A stretch of DNA of 64,000 nucleotides from Marifrigoribacter sp047730175 (GTDB taxonomy: Bacteria; Bacteroidota; Bacteroidia; Flavobacteriales; Flavobacteriaceae): contig NZ_CP159833.1 in assembly GCF_047730175.1 (NCBI RefSeq), positions 930,001 to 994,000 of the forward strand, read 5' to 3'. Positions 27,355-35,933 of this stretch are shown here, piece by piece. The position numbers were made by a program, and so were the translations under genes. The notes beneath the pieces were generated by a model. It did not search any database. It was not told the DNA's origin and saw only the letters and a program-made list of their open reading frames with translations. Numbering within the stretch: position 1 is the stretch's first letter; each line of letters begins with the position of its first letter.

Positions 27355-30138
27355 ATGAAAAAACTATATCTATTATTAATCCTTGGTTGCATACAATTAT
27401 CATTTGGTCAAGAATCAAATTCTATTGTTGGTAAGTTAACCGATAAAGATTATAATAATGAACCCCTTCCTTTTGCCAATATTATAATAAAAGGTACATC
27501 AACTGGAACAACATCAGATATCGATGGGTTATTTTACTTTAACAATATTCAGTCCGGTAATTATACTTTAGTAATTAGTTTTCTTGGATATGAAACACTT
27601 GAAATTACAAATGTACTTGTAGAAAAAAACAAAGTTACTACTATCAATGCTGCCTTAAGCGCAAATGCTGCCTCCTTAGAGCAAGTTGTTATTAAAACTA
27701 CAATCAAAAGAGAAAGTGAAGTTGCGCTTCTATTAGAACAAAAGAATGAAGTAATAATAAAAGAAAGTATTGGTAGCGAAGAACTCTCACGAAAAGGAAT
27801 TAGTGATGCAGCTGGAGCAGTGGCTAAAATTTCTGGAGTATCAAGACAAGAAGGAGGCAGTAATGTATATGTAAGAGGTTTAGGTGATCGTTATCTAAAC
27901 ACTACTTATAATGGCTTGTCATTACCTTCTAATGATATTGAAAAGAAAAATATTGACTTACGTTTATTCTCATCAGATATTATCCAAAATGTTTCTATTA
28001 GCAAAGCATATTCATCTAATTTTTATGGTGATTTCACAGCCGGAAATGTAAACATTCTGTCCAAAAATTATACAGGAAGAGGATTTGTAGAATCTTCTAT
28101 TTCTACTGGAATTAATACCAGATCGGTACAAACTGATTTCTTGAAAAATGAAGGAACGGGAAATTTCGGATTTTATAATCGGTACGATAATGACCCTTTT
28201 GCAGTAATTCTATCTCATGGCGTAGATCCTGTAGATGCAGGAAAACCCATTAATTTTTCGGGAAGTATTTCGGGAGGAAAATCAATTTACTTTAAAAATG
28301 ATTCTAAACTAAGCTTCTTTTTAACTGCTTCCTTCGATAATGATTTTGAATACCGCAAAGGCACAGCTGTCGATTTTACAACAGTCGAAAAAAAGAGATT
28401 TCCAAATGTTGAAGAATTTGAATATTCAAGTACAACAACAGCTATGGCTAATATTATTTTTAAAGCAAATCAAAACCATAAACTTAGTTTCAACTCATTG
28501 TTTATTAACAGCTCAAATGATCAAGTTGGCTATTATGGTATACATGGGGAAGGAACAAATAGGGATGCTATTTTAAATACCGATAGAGGGTTTTATCAAA
28601 TGAATGCACAGTTTGAACAGGATATGATTTTTGTGAATCAGTTAATAGGATCTCATACAATTAACGATCAGTTTAAAGTGGATTGGGGGATTGGATTTAA
28701 CAACGTTTTTGCGCGCCAACCAGACAGAAAAAGGATTAGTATCGAAAATTATCATTTAGCATTAGATGGAGATCAAAACACATCACCTTCTTTTTATAAC
28801 AATATTCCATATGACAATCAACGCTATTTTCAAGATATAGAGGACAAAGAGTTAAACAGTCGTTTCAATATAAAATACACTCGCAACGATCAAGTAGCTT
28901 TCAACTTTGGATATAATGGAAGAACAAAAGAACGTGCTTTTAAAAATATCCGCTACGGGTATGATTTTATTGAACCAAACACTCCGGTGAATGATGTAAA
29001 TAATTTAAATGAAATATTTAATATTGAAAATTTAGGTACTGTTTATAATACTGAAGTTTTTAGACCCATTAACCCTGATGGAGGAATTGACAACACAAAC
29101 TTTCCTGGATTATATGAAAATACCTACAATGGAACGTTAGATAATCATGCTTTCTATATTGATTCTGAAATTAATCTAACTGAAAAATGGTTATTAGTAC
29201 CAGGAATTAGAGTTGAATCATTTAAGCAAAACATTGTTTATGATGTTATAAACTTAACAACAACAGATCCTGGATATAGAAACTCTTATGAAAATTTTTA
29301 CCTGCCAAGTTTAAATATTAGGTATAAAGCTTCCGAAGATCAAAATCTACGTTTTACATTTAGTAAAACTGTTTCATTACCTGAATTTAAAGAAGTTGCA
29401 CCATTCGTATATGAAGATGTAACACAACGAATAGGAGGAAATCCAGACTTATTAAAAGATCCTTCATATTCTGAAATCTACAATATAGATCTTAAATATG
29501 AATGGTTCTTCGGAAGAAGCGAACTCTTCTCTATAACTGCATTTGCAAAACAAATTAATGATCCAATAAACAAAGTCATTGCAAACGACGCGACTGGAAC
29601 CCAACGCTATTTTAGAACAGGTGAAAAAGCTGAAGTAATTGGTGCGGAAATTGAATTGCGGAAAAACCTTCTTTTAAATGAAGAGGAAAAAGTCAAGCTG
29701 TCTATTGGTTTTAATGCAACCTATATGCATACACAACAAGATTTAAGAAATTCAAACGGATTGTTTTCTACAACATTTAATAGAACAGAAGAAGAGTTAC
29801 AGGGCGCTTCTCCCCTATTAGTTAATGCTGATGTTTTTTATAGTCCAGAATTCAATAATTATAAGCCTTCAATGAACTTGGTTTTTTCATACTTCTCAGA
29901 TCGTATTGATGCAATAGGTTCGGGTCAATTAGGGAATATTATCGAAAAAGGAATTTCAACAATAGACTTCATATGGAAAAACAAAATTGGAAAAAAATTA
30001 GAGCTAAATGCAAGTGCTAAAAACCTTTTAGATCCAAGTATCGTAAGAATTCGCGAGAACAATTCACAAAACGACGTAATTATTTCAAAATATAAAAGAG
30101 GAATTAATCTCTCGCTACAACTTAAATATAAATTTTAA
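27355..30138 (+). CDS. TonB-dependent receptor, predicted phosphate-regulated
   Basis: Outer-membrane receptor of 927 aa. A signal peptide (LYLLLILGCIQLSFGQ) is followed by a CarboxypepD_reg-like domain (IVGKLTDKDYNNEPLPFANIIIKGTSTGTTSDIDGLF), a plug domain (GAVAKISGVSRQEGGSNVYVRGLGDRYLNTTYNGLSLPS), and a barrel ending in an aromatic residue (NLSLQLKYKF). The plug begins with an unusually long charged linker (KTTIKRESEVALLLEQKNEVIIKESIGSEELSRKG). It is followed after 28 bp by a beta-helix lipoprotein gene, probably its surface partner. The promoter region has an 11-bp-phased TAACATT array like the pst and pit promoters, so uptake of phosphate or a phosphorus compound is a reasonable but unproven guess. 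It is not a SusC/SusD pair. Confidence 0.92.
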   Translation: MKKLYLLLILGCIQLSFGQESNSIVGKLTDKDYNNEPLPFANIIIKGTSTGTTSDIDGLFYFNNIQSGNYTLVISFLGYETLEITNVLVEKNKVTTINAALSANAASLEQVVIKTTIKRESEVALLLEQKNEVIIKESIGSEELSRKGISDAAGAVAKISGVSRQEGGSNVYVRGLGDRYLNTTYNGLSLPSNDIEKKNIDLRLFSSDIIQNVSISKAYSSNFYGDFTAGNVNILSKNYTGRGFVESSISTGINTRSVQTDFLKNEGTGNFGFYNRYDNDPFAVILSHGVDPVDAGKPINFSGSISGGKSIYFKNDSKLSFFLTASFDNDFEYRKGTAVDFTTVEKKRFPNVEEFEYSSTTTAMANIIFKANQNHKLSFNSLFINSSNDQVGYYGIHGEGTNRDAILNTDRGFYQMNAQFEQDMIFVNQLIGSHTINDQFKVDWGIGFNNVFARQPDRKRISIENYHLALDGDQNTSPSFYNNIPYDNQRYFQDIEDKELNSRFNIKYTRNDQVAFNFGYNGRTKERAFKNIRYGYDFIEPNTPVNDVNNLNEIFNIENLGTVYNTEVFRPINPDGGIDNTNFPGLYENTYNGTLDNHAFYIDSEINLTEKWLLVPGIRVESFKQNIVYDVINLTTTDPGYRNSYENFYLPSLNIRYKASEDQNLRFTFSKTVSLPEFKEVAPFVYEDVTQRIGGNPDLLKDPSYSEIYNIDLKYEWFFGRSELFSITAFAKQINDPINKVIANDATGTQRYFRTGEKAEVIGAEIELRKNLLLNEEEKVKLSIGFNATYMHTQQDLRNSNGLFSTTFNRTEEELQGASPLLVNADVFYSPEFNNYKPSMNLVFSYFSDRIDAIGSGQLGNIIEKGISTIDFIWKNKIGKKLELNASAKNLLDPSIVRIRENNSQNDVIISKYKRGINLSLQLKYKF

Positions 30139-30166
30139 ATACAAACAAAAACTAAATACAAAAAAA

Positions 30167-31369
30167 ATGAAAACAAATTATTTATTAGTAAGCATAACAA
30201 TTTTAGCAACTCTATTTGCTTCATGTGAATCTGATGATACTGCAGATATTATTTTTAATGATAATAGTATCGACAATAGCATAAACAATGGCTCTAATAA
30301 TGAAGAGTCTGGAAATTTAGCAGTGATTATTGGTGGTACAATGACAACTGATTTAATATTAGAAGAAGGTAATGATTATCTTTTAACTGAAGGATTAATT
30401 ATGACTGCAGGAACAACATTAACAATTCCGGCCGGAACTGTAATTAAAGCAAATTCAGGTGCTGATGTCTATGTTGCAATTTCTCAAGATGCACAAATCA
30501 ATGCTGTAGGAACAGCGGGAAGTCCTATCGTATTTACATCAAACTCAAATACTCCAAATGCTGGTGACTGGGGAGGATTAATTATACTTGGAAAGGCACC
30601 TATTAATTCGGTATCTGGTGGAGACGCTACATCTACTTCAGAAATAGGTGGATTACCTTACGGAGGTAGTAATGAAAATGACAATTCAGGAATCATAAAA
30701 TATGTTCGTATAGAATATTCTGGAGGTAGTGCTGATGCTTCTTCTGAAAACAATGGGTTTTCATTTTATGGTGTTGGAAATGGAACTTTGGTAGAATACA
30801 TTCAAGCTTTTGAAGGAAAAGATGACGGAATCGAATTCTTTGGAGGAACTGTAAATGCAAGCTTTATTTCAGTAATTGGCGCACAAGATGATTCTGTTGA
30901 TTGGACAGAAGGATATAGAGGTACATTAAACAATGTATATATCGAGCACGGTGTTTCCCACGATAAAGGAATTGAAGCAGATGGATTTAATACAGATATA
31001 GGAAATAACTCTAGTCCGTTATTTTATTCAAAACCAACCGTAAATAATGTTTTAATTATTGGAAGAGGATCTGCAACAGAAAATGAAGCAATAAGATTAA
31101 GAGCTGGAACACAAGGAATTTTTAATAACGTCGTTATTCAAGGATTTGAAGAAGGTTTTGATATTGATGGCGATGGAGGAAACAGCCCAACGGGTCAAGG
31201 AGTAATTTCTGGAGATTTAAAAGTAACCGATGCAATTTTCACAGATGTACTAGTTAAAATGAAAAATGACACTTCTGCACCTTTTACAGAAGCAGATTTT
31301 ATATCTGGTGATGGAAATGCATCTACAACAGATTATTTTACTTGGGGTGCTGTATGGACAAGAAACTAA
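30167..31369 (+). CDS. surface lipoprotein with beta-helix repeats, TonB-receptor partner
   Basis: Protein of 400 aa of unknown function. It has a lipoprotein signal (ISITILATLFASCESDD-like; Cys at about residue 20), an Asp/Asn/Ser-rich spacer (about 21-50), then right-handed beta-helix-like turns: TLTIPAGTVIKANSGADVYVAISQDAQINAVG, IKYVRIEYSGG, VEYIQAFEGKDDGIEFFGGTVNASF, NNVYIEHGVSHDKGIEADGF, FNNVVIQGFEEGFDIDGDGG. These Asp-rich turns could bind cations or ligand. It is co-transcribed with the upstream TonB receptor and followed by a terminator. By analogy with SusD-type lids it may sit on the receptor, but it has no SusD sequence features; that is inference. Confidence 0.85.
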   Translation: MKTNYLLVSITILATLFASCESDDTADIIFNDNSIDNSINNGSNNEESGNLAVIIGGTMTTDLILEEGNDYLLTEGLIMTAGTTLTIPAGTVIKANSGADVYVAISQDAQINAVGTAGSPIVFTSNSNTPNAGDWGGLIILGKAPINSVSGGDATSTSEIGGLPYGGSNENDNSGIIKYVRIEYSGGSADASSENNGFSFYGVGNGTLVEYIQAFEGKDDGIEFFGGTVNASFISVIGAQDDSVDWTEGYRGTLNNVYIEHGVSHDKGIEADGFNTDIGNNSSPLFYSKPTVNNVLIIGRGSATENEAIRLRAGTQGIFNNVVIQGFEEGFDIDGDGGNSPTGQGVISGDLKVTDAIFTDVLVKMKNDTSAPFTEADFISGDGNASTTDYFTWGAVWTRN

Positions 31370-31440
31370 ACTTTGAATTAACCAACAAAGTACACTTTTG
31401 AATATCTTTTTAGTTTTTGTCGACTAGATTAAAAGTGTAA

Positions 31441-31472
31441 GGGCTATTTTAATTAAAATAGCCCTTTTTTTT
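31441..31472 (+). terminator. intrinsic terminator after the receptor/lipoprotein pair
   Basis: GGGCTATTTT-AATT-AAAATAGCCC is a perfect 10-bp stem followed by eight T. It ends the plus-strand transcript 71 bp after the lipoprotein stop. Confidence 0.85.
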
Positions 31473-31493
31473 ATACTTATTATTTTTAAGAAT

Positions 31494-32144
31494 TTAAGAA
31501 TTTTCTTCGTCATTAAAAAATTCAACAACACCTGTACTTACATCATACATCGCTCCTACAATCTTTAATTGAGAAGGATCCTCTGCTCTAAGTGCCAATG
31601 CGCGGCTCTCATTTTTTAAGTTCTTCACTGTTAATTCTACATTCTTTCTAGCTACTCTATTTAAAAAGTCTGTATTTCCAGAATTACGTTCGCCTTGTTC
31701 TATCGGTTCTGTCACTGCTGTAACGGCAGGCTCTATCATCCTAATTAGTTTATTTAGGTTTACCATATCATCAAACCTAGCATGATTGCAAGCTGCACCA
31801 ACTGCGCCACAACTTGTATGCCCCATCACCACAATAATCTTCGAAGTAGAGGCAATATTTGCAAACTCCAGACTTCCTAAAATATCTTGATTTATAATAT
31901 TTCCAGCAACACGAACACTAAATAAATCCCCAACTCCTTGATCAAAGATTAACTCAGCAGAAACTCTAGAATCGATACAATGCAATATTGTAGCAAAAGG
32001 GGTCTGACCTCCCGCTGTTGCTTTTACCTCCGTCATCAAATCCCTGTCTTTATTTCTACTAGCTACAAACCTTCTATTTCCTTCTCTTAAACGTTCCTGG
32101 GCCAATGCCGGAGGACTCATGCCTTCTTTATTATTTCCCTCCAT
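31494..32144 (-). CDS. beta-class carbonic anhydrase
   Basis: Zinc enzyme of 216 aa interconverting CO2 and bicarbonate. The ligands and catalytic dyad are intact: C56, D58 and R60 in HCIDSR, and H109 and C112 in GHTSCGAV. It begins 9 bp after the stop of a SulP-family transporter gene on the same strand, so the two form an operon; such pairs suggest the transporter carries bicarbonate and the enzyme equilibrates it with CO2. The N-terminus (EGMSPPALAQERLREGN) shows no signal peptide, so it is cytoplasmic. Confidence 0.94.
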   Translation of the reverse strand: MEGNNKEGMSPPALAQERLREGNRRFVASRNKDRDLMTEVKATAGGQTPFATILHCIDSRVSAELIFDQGVGDLFSVRVAGNIINQDILGSLEFANIASTSKIIVVMGHTSCGAVGAACNHARFDDMVNLNKLIRMIEPAVTAVTEPIEQGERNSGNTDFLNRVARKNVELTVKNLKNESRALALRAEDPSQLKIVGAMYDVSTGVVEFFNDEENS

Positions 32145-32153
32145 AATTCTTTT

Positions 32154-33992
32154 TTATTTAATTTCTAAATTATTTTTTACCCAAGATACACAATCATTGA
32201 AATCCTTGAAAATATTTTCTTTTGGAACTAAATCGGGTATAATATCAATTTTTTCCATCAAATATTGTGGTTGCTTTAAGGGGTTAATAAAAAATACCTT
32301 TATGTCTCTTTGCAATAAATCTACTAACACATCTTCCATTGCATATAATCCAGATTGATCCATATAAGCCATCCTTCCCATCCTTATTATTACAGCAGAG
32401 GCTGTATCTGGTATTTGCTTCGCAAGCTGTTGAAACTCACTTGTGGATCCAAAAAATAGTGGGCCTTTAATGTGTTTAATAAATACTTTTTCTTTTAAAT
32501 TTAAAGGAAAAGTGGCTTCATCATCCCATGCTTTTTCATTGAGTAATGATTTTACATCAGATCGTTCTGCTGTAAGATCTCCCATTTTTTTCATAAACAT
32601 AAGCGATGCAATTACGAGGCCAATTCCAACAGCATATACTAAGTTCCAAACAGAAGATAATACTAAAACTACTAACATAATAATCACTTCTGGTTTTGGC
32701 ATATACGGAATCGCTTTTAATCCTTTATAATCCATAACTCCAATACCCACAGTTATTAAAATTCCTGCTAATACCGCTGCTGGTATTTGTGAAGCTACTG
32801 GCCCTAGTGCTAAAAGAACTATAAATAATATGATACCTGCAATCATTCCAGACAATCTAGTTTTACCTCCAGCATTAATATTTACGACTGTTCTAATAGT
32901 AGCACCTGCTCCTGGTATTCCTCCAAAAATAGCAGCTATAGAATTTCCAATACCTTGCCCAATTAATTCCTTATTAGGTTTGTGTTTCGTTTTGGTCATA
33001 TTATCTGCAACAACAGAAGTTAGTAATGAATCTATCGCTCCTAATAATGCAAGTGTTAATGCTGTAAAAATATATGGCGTTATACTGCTAAAACTAAAAC
33101 TTGAAAAAATTTCTAAATTTGGAATTGGTAATCCACTAGGAATCTCTTCAATAGGGCGATAATTTAATTTAAACCCAACAGCAATACCCGACATTACTAG
33201 CAGAGCTACTAAAGTACTTGGTATAACTTTAGTGATTCTTTTGAATCCATAAATAATAAATATCGTGCCAAATGCCAATAGTAACTCTAACCAGTTTATA
33301 TTTTGTAGCGCTCTAGGAAACACCTTCAAAGATCCTAAAACACCCGAAGCTTCTTTAGCAGCGAGAGTTTGTGATTCAGCTAAAATTTGATTACTTGTTA
33401 TCTTCTCAGCTCTAATTATTGTTTCCCTAAAATCTTCTAATACTAAAATTCCTTCTCCCGCTTCTTTCTTTAAAATATTATCTAAAATTATTTCTTCGGC
33501 TTGAGGCTTAAACATTTCGACAAAGGCAACATCCTCTTTAGGATAATATCCTAGCGTAGGTAATATTTGAGTAATTAAAATAATGATCCCGATGGCTGTC
33601 ATAAAACCAGAAACAACAGGGTAAGGAATATATCTTATATATTTTCCTAGACCAATAAGGCCTAGTCCTATTTGAAAAAGACCTGCTAAAATAAAAACAG
33701 TTAATATTGCAGGCATTGCCTTATTTATATCACCATCGTTCACCGCAATAATCCCTGCAATTACTACCATACTTACTGCTGTCATTGGAGCAGTAGGCCC
33801 AGAAATTTGTGTGTTGGTCCCTCCAAAAAGGGCAGCAAAGAAACTTACAAAAATAGCTCCATACAGACCTGCACTTGGACCTAATCCCGAGCTAACACCA
33901 AAAGCTAATGCTAAGGGTAAGGCTACAATACCTGCAGTAATTCCCCCAAACAAATCTCCTTTAAAATGTTTAAAATCGAATAATTTTTTCAT
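32154..33992 (-). CDS. SulP-family anion transporter with STAS domain, likely bicarbonate
   Basis: Membrane transporter of 612 aa. The N-terminal signature region (DLFGGITAGIVALPLALAFGVSSGLGPSAGLYGAIFVSFFAALFGGTNTQISGPTAPMT) and the central GAIDSLLTSVVADNMTKTKHKPNKELIGQGIGN are typical of SulP. A charged insertion of about 80 residues sits between membrane segments near 155-235. The C-terminus is a STAS domain (about 490-600, FIKHIKGPLFFGSTSEFQQLAKQI...GRMAYMDQSGLYAMEDVL). Coupling to a carbonic anhydrase gene 9 bp downstream points to bicarbonate rather than sulfate; this is inference from context. A perfect inverted repeat lies just before its start. It sits inside the phosphate island but has no Pho-type repeat. 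Confidence 0.92.
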   Translation of the reverse strand: MKKLFDFKHFKGDLFGGITAGIVALPLALAFGVSSGLGPSAGLYGAIFVSFFAALFGGTNTQISGPTAPMTAVSMVVIAGIIAVNDGDINKAMPAILTVFILAGLFQIGLGLIGLGKYIRYIPYPVVSGFMTAIGIIILITQILPTLGYYPKEDVAFVEMFKPQAEEIILDNILKKEAGEGILVLEDFRETIIRAEKITSNQILAESQTLAAKEASGVLGSLKVFPRALQNINWLELLLAFGTIFIIYGFKRITKVIPSTLVALLVMSGIAVGFKLNYRPIEEIPSGLPIPNLEIFSSFSFSSITPYIFTALTLALLGAIDSLLTSVVADNMTKTKHKPNKELIGQGIGNSIAAIFGGIPGAGATIRTVVNINAGGKTRLSGMIAGIILFIVLLALGPVASQIPAAVLAGILITVGIGVMDYKGLKAIPYMPKPEVIIMLVVLVLSSVWNLVYAVGIGLVIASLMFMKKMGDLTAERSDVKSLLNEKAWDDEATFPLNLKEKVFIKHIKGPLFFGSTSEFQQLAKQIPDTASAVIIRMGRMAYMDQSGLYAMEDVLVDLLQRDIKVFFINPLKQPQYLMEKIDIIPDLVPKENIFKDFNDCVSWVKNNLEIK

Positions 33993-34009
33993 AATAATAA
34001 CTTGATTTA

Positions 34010-34027
34010 TTGCTATAAAAATAGCAA
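34010..34027. promoter_or_regulatory. inverted repeat upstream of the SulP gene
   Basis: TTGCTAT-AAAA-ATAGCAA, a perfect 7-bp inverted repeat, starts 18 bp upstream of the SulP start codon. It may be an operator or a leader hairpin. Only the symmetry is seen. Confidence 0.35.
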
Positions 34028-34076
34028 CATTAATTTATATTTCTTCAAAAAAATGAAGACTATTTTAATCTAAATA

Positions 34077-34379
34077 TTAAATGAAATATTCTGGAGGGGG
34101 TAGAAATATTTTAGAAGAATATGCTTGATTTAATTTCCAATAAAAAGAATTTAATGAAGCTTTTTTATCTAAAACTATGCATTCAGAATAATGAGATTTT
34201 AAATCAATAAGATCTTTTTCTACAACATCAATTTCACTTTTATCTTTCTTTTCTTTTTCAGAAAATTCTCCATAAACAATAGCTTCTAAATTTAAATTCA
34301 TGTAAGAAACCATTATAGGAGCCATCATTGAAAATATCAATAATGTAGAAAATATAGATGTGATGAAAGTTTTACTCAT
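34077..34379 (-). CDS. small membrane or secreted protein, divergent from the porin
   Basis: Protein of 100 aa that I do not recognise by name. A short N-terminus leads into a hydrophobic segment (about residues 5-27, FITSIFSTLLIFSMMAPIMV), a signal peptide or anchor. It is followed by a charged helical part (GEFSEKEKKDKSEIDVVEKDLIDLKSHYSE), one Cys, and an aromatic/proline C-terminus (SSKIFLPPPEYFI). It is transcribed divergently from the phosphate-porin gene. Its promoter carries an exact inverted copy of the 18-bp Pho-type box used by the porin, so it is likely co-regulated with phosphate genes. It could act in the periplasm with the porin or as a small sensor partner; both are guesses. 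Confidence 0.75.
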   Translation of the reverse strand: MSKTFITSIFSTLLIFSMMAPIMVSYMNLNLEAIVYGEFSEKEKKDKSEIDVVEKDLIDLKSHYSECIVLDKKASLNSFYWKLNQAYSSKIFLPPPEYFI

Positions 34380-34397
34380 TAAAACCTCTAATTTTTA

Positions 34398-34453
34398 CAA
34401 ATATAATGGCTAAAAACTAGTATTATAACTGTACCATGTTAATTGAATGTTAA
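34398..34453 (-). promoter_or_regulatory. candidate Pho box and -7 element for the small divergent gene
   Basis: On the minus strand, TTAACATTCAATTAACAT (34453 to 34436) holds two TAACAT(T/G) units 11 bp apart, and TATATTTG (34405 to 34398) is a perfect -7 element. The TTTG begins 40 bases (18 + 2x11) after the second unit start. The 18-bp box is the exact reverse complement of 34481-34498. Confidence 0.65.
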
Positions 34454-34481
34454 AACAAAAATCAAAAAATTAATCTTGTCT

Positions 34482-34514
34482 TAACATTCAATTAACATAG
34501 AGGTTAGTTATTTG
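34482..34514 (+). promoter_or_regulatory. candidate Pho box and promoter of the porin gene
   Basis: TAACATT (34482) and TAACATA (34493) lie 11 bp apart with spacer CAAT; a weaker unit TAATCTT lies one period upstream (34471). TTTG of the -7 element (34511-34514) starts 18 bases after the second unit, the same spacing as at pstS. No -33 TTG is present, as expected for an activator-dependent promoter. Confidence 0.65.
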
Positions 34515-34543
34515 CATAGACAAAAACTTTAAAAGATTAAAAA

Positions 34544-35749
34544 ATGAAATTATATTACATTATAGTTCTTGCTTTTCTAGCAACAATTAGTTCCTCAAAT
34601 GCTCAAGAAATTAGCGATGCTAAGTTTGGAAAAGGGCTTTTAAACTTTGTAGCTAAAGATAGCTCATTTAGCGTGAAATTTGCACCTCGAATTCAAGTAA
34701 GATCTATGTCTTCTTGGGATCATGATGGAGATCAATACGGAAGCCCAGATCATAATTTTATTGTTCGTAGAGCACGATTAAAATTTGACGGTTTTGCTTA
34801 TTCACCAAAATTAAAATATAAAATAGAGTTAGGTCTATCTAATAGAGACATCTCAGGAGCAAGTGATTTTAACAGAAATACCCCAAGATATATTCTTGAT
34901 GCGGTTATTATGTGGAATTTTCATAAAAATTTCGAACTATGGGCAGGACAAACTAAATTACCTGGAAACGTAGAACGTGTTGTTTCATCAGCAAATCTTC
35001 AATTAATTGATCGTTCAATGTTAAACAGCAGATTTAATATAGACCGTGATTTAGGAATACAATTACGTCATAAATCAAATTTAGGAGGAAACTTCTTAAT
35101 GCGAGAAAAAATTGCAGTATCACAAGGAGAAGGAAGAAATGTTACAGAAGGAAATGAAGGTGGCCTTCAATTTACTGGACGTCTTGAATTTTTGCCCTTC
35201 GGAAAGTTTGCATCAAAAGGAGATTATTCTCAAGCTGATTTAAAGCGTGAACCGTCCCCTAAATTAATGATTGGTTCTACTTATGACTATAATAATGATG
35301 CAGTAAAAACAAGAAGTAATTTAGGTTCTTATATGTTCCGCTCAGATGGATCATTATATGAAACACCTATAAGCACCATCTTTGTAGATGCTATGTTTAA
35401 ATACAAAGGATTTTCATTTATGAGTGAATATGCAATGAGAGATGCAGATGATGCAGTTGCATTAGATATAGATGGTACAACTCCTACTGGTGATATAGTA
35501 CTTACCGGAAATGCATTTAATGCTCAAGCTGGGTATTTATTTAAAACTAATTATGAAGTTGTAGGACGTTTTACAACTGTAGACTACGATGATATTACAG
35601 GGGCTTCTCCTATTGAACAATATACCTTAGGTGTTTCTAAATATATCGTTGGTCACAAACTTAAAGTACAGTCGGATATTAGCTATTCAACGGTAGATGG
35701 AAATGAAGACAACATCACATTTAGATTAGGTTTCGACCTTCACTTTTAA
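34544..35749 (+). CDS. phosphate-selective porin (OprO/OprP-like)
   Basis: Outer-membrane porin of 401 aa. A signal peptide (LYYIIVLAFLATISSSNAQ) precedes a barrel of the Porin_O_P family: FSVKFAPRIQVRSMSSWDHDGDQYGSPDHNFIVRRARLKFDGFAYSPKLKYKIELGLS is the typical first hairpin, and the C-terminus ends NITFRLGFDLHF with an aromatic last residue. The family includes phosphate- and polyphosphate-selective channels of Pseudomonas, but many relatives are general, so the specificity rests mainly on context: it lies just before pstSCAB-phoU and pit and shares their Pho-type promoter box. A terminator follows, so it is monocistronic. Confidence 0.9.
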   Translation: MKLYYIIVLAFLATISSSNAQEISDAKFGKGLLNFVAKDSSFSVKFAPRIQVRSMSSWDHDGDQYGSPDHNFIVRRARLKFDGFAYSPKLKYKIELGLSNRDISGASDFNRNTPRYILDAVIMWNFHKNFELWAGQTKLPGNVERVVSSANLQLIDRSMLNSRFNIDRDLGIQLRHKSNLGGNFLMREKIAVSQGEGRNVTEGNEGGLQFTGRLEFLPFGKFASKGDYSQADLKREPSPKLMIGSTYDYNNDAVKTRSNLGSYMFRSDGSLYETPISTIFVDAMFKYKGFSFMSEYAMRDADDAVALDIDGTTPTGDIVLTGNAFNAQAGYLFKTNYEVVGRFTTVDYDDITGASPIEQYTLGVSKYIVGHKLKVQSDISYSTVDGNEDNITFRLGFDLHF

Positions 35750-35777
35750 TCAAAAATAATTATTTAATAAAAAGTAA

Positions 35778-35808
35778 AAGGGAAGACAAAATTGTCTTTC
35801 CTTTTTTT
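35778..35808 (+). terminator. intrinsic terminator after the porin gene
   Basis: AAGGGAAGACAA / TTGTCTTTCCTT, a 12-bp stem with one G-T pair, followed by a T run. Confidence 0.8.
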
Positions 35809-35874
35809 ATACAATTTATTAATCATTAGGTAACGTAAGTATAACCATTCGATAGTATTTTCTTCATTATTGAT

Positions 35875-35907
35875 TAACATTCACATAACATTAAGGTGGT
35901 TTATTTG
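35875..35907 (+). promoter_or_regulatory. candidate Pho box and promoter of pstS
   Basis: TAACATT (35875) and TAACATT (35886) are perfect 7-bp direct repeats with 11-bp period (spacer CACA). The -7-like TTTATTTG (35900-35907) has its TTTG 18 bases after the second unit start. The TSS would lie near 35913, after the ATG at 35910, so pstS must start at 35934. Confidence 0.7.
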
Positions 35908-35933
35908 TAATGCAAAAACTAATGATATTCAAA

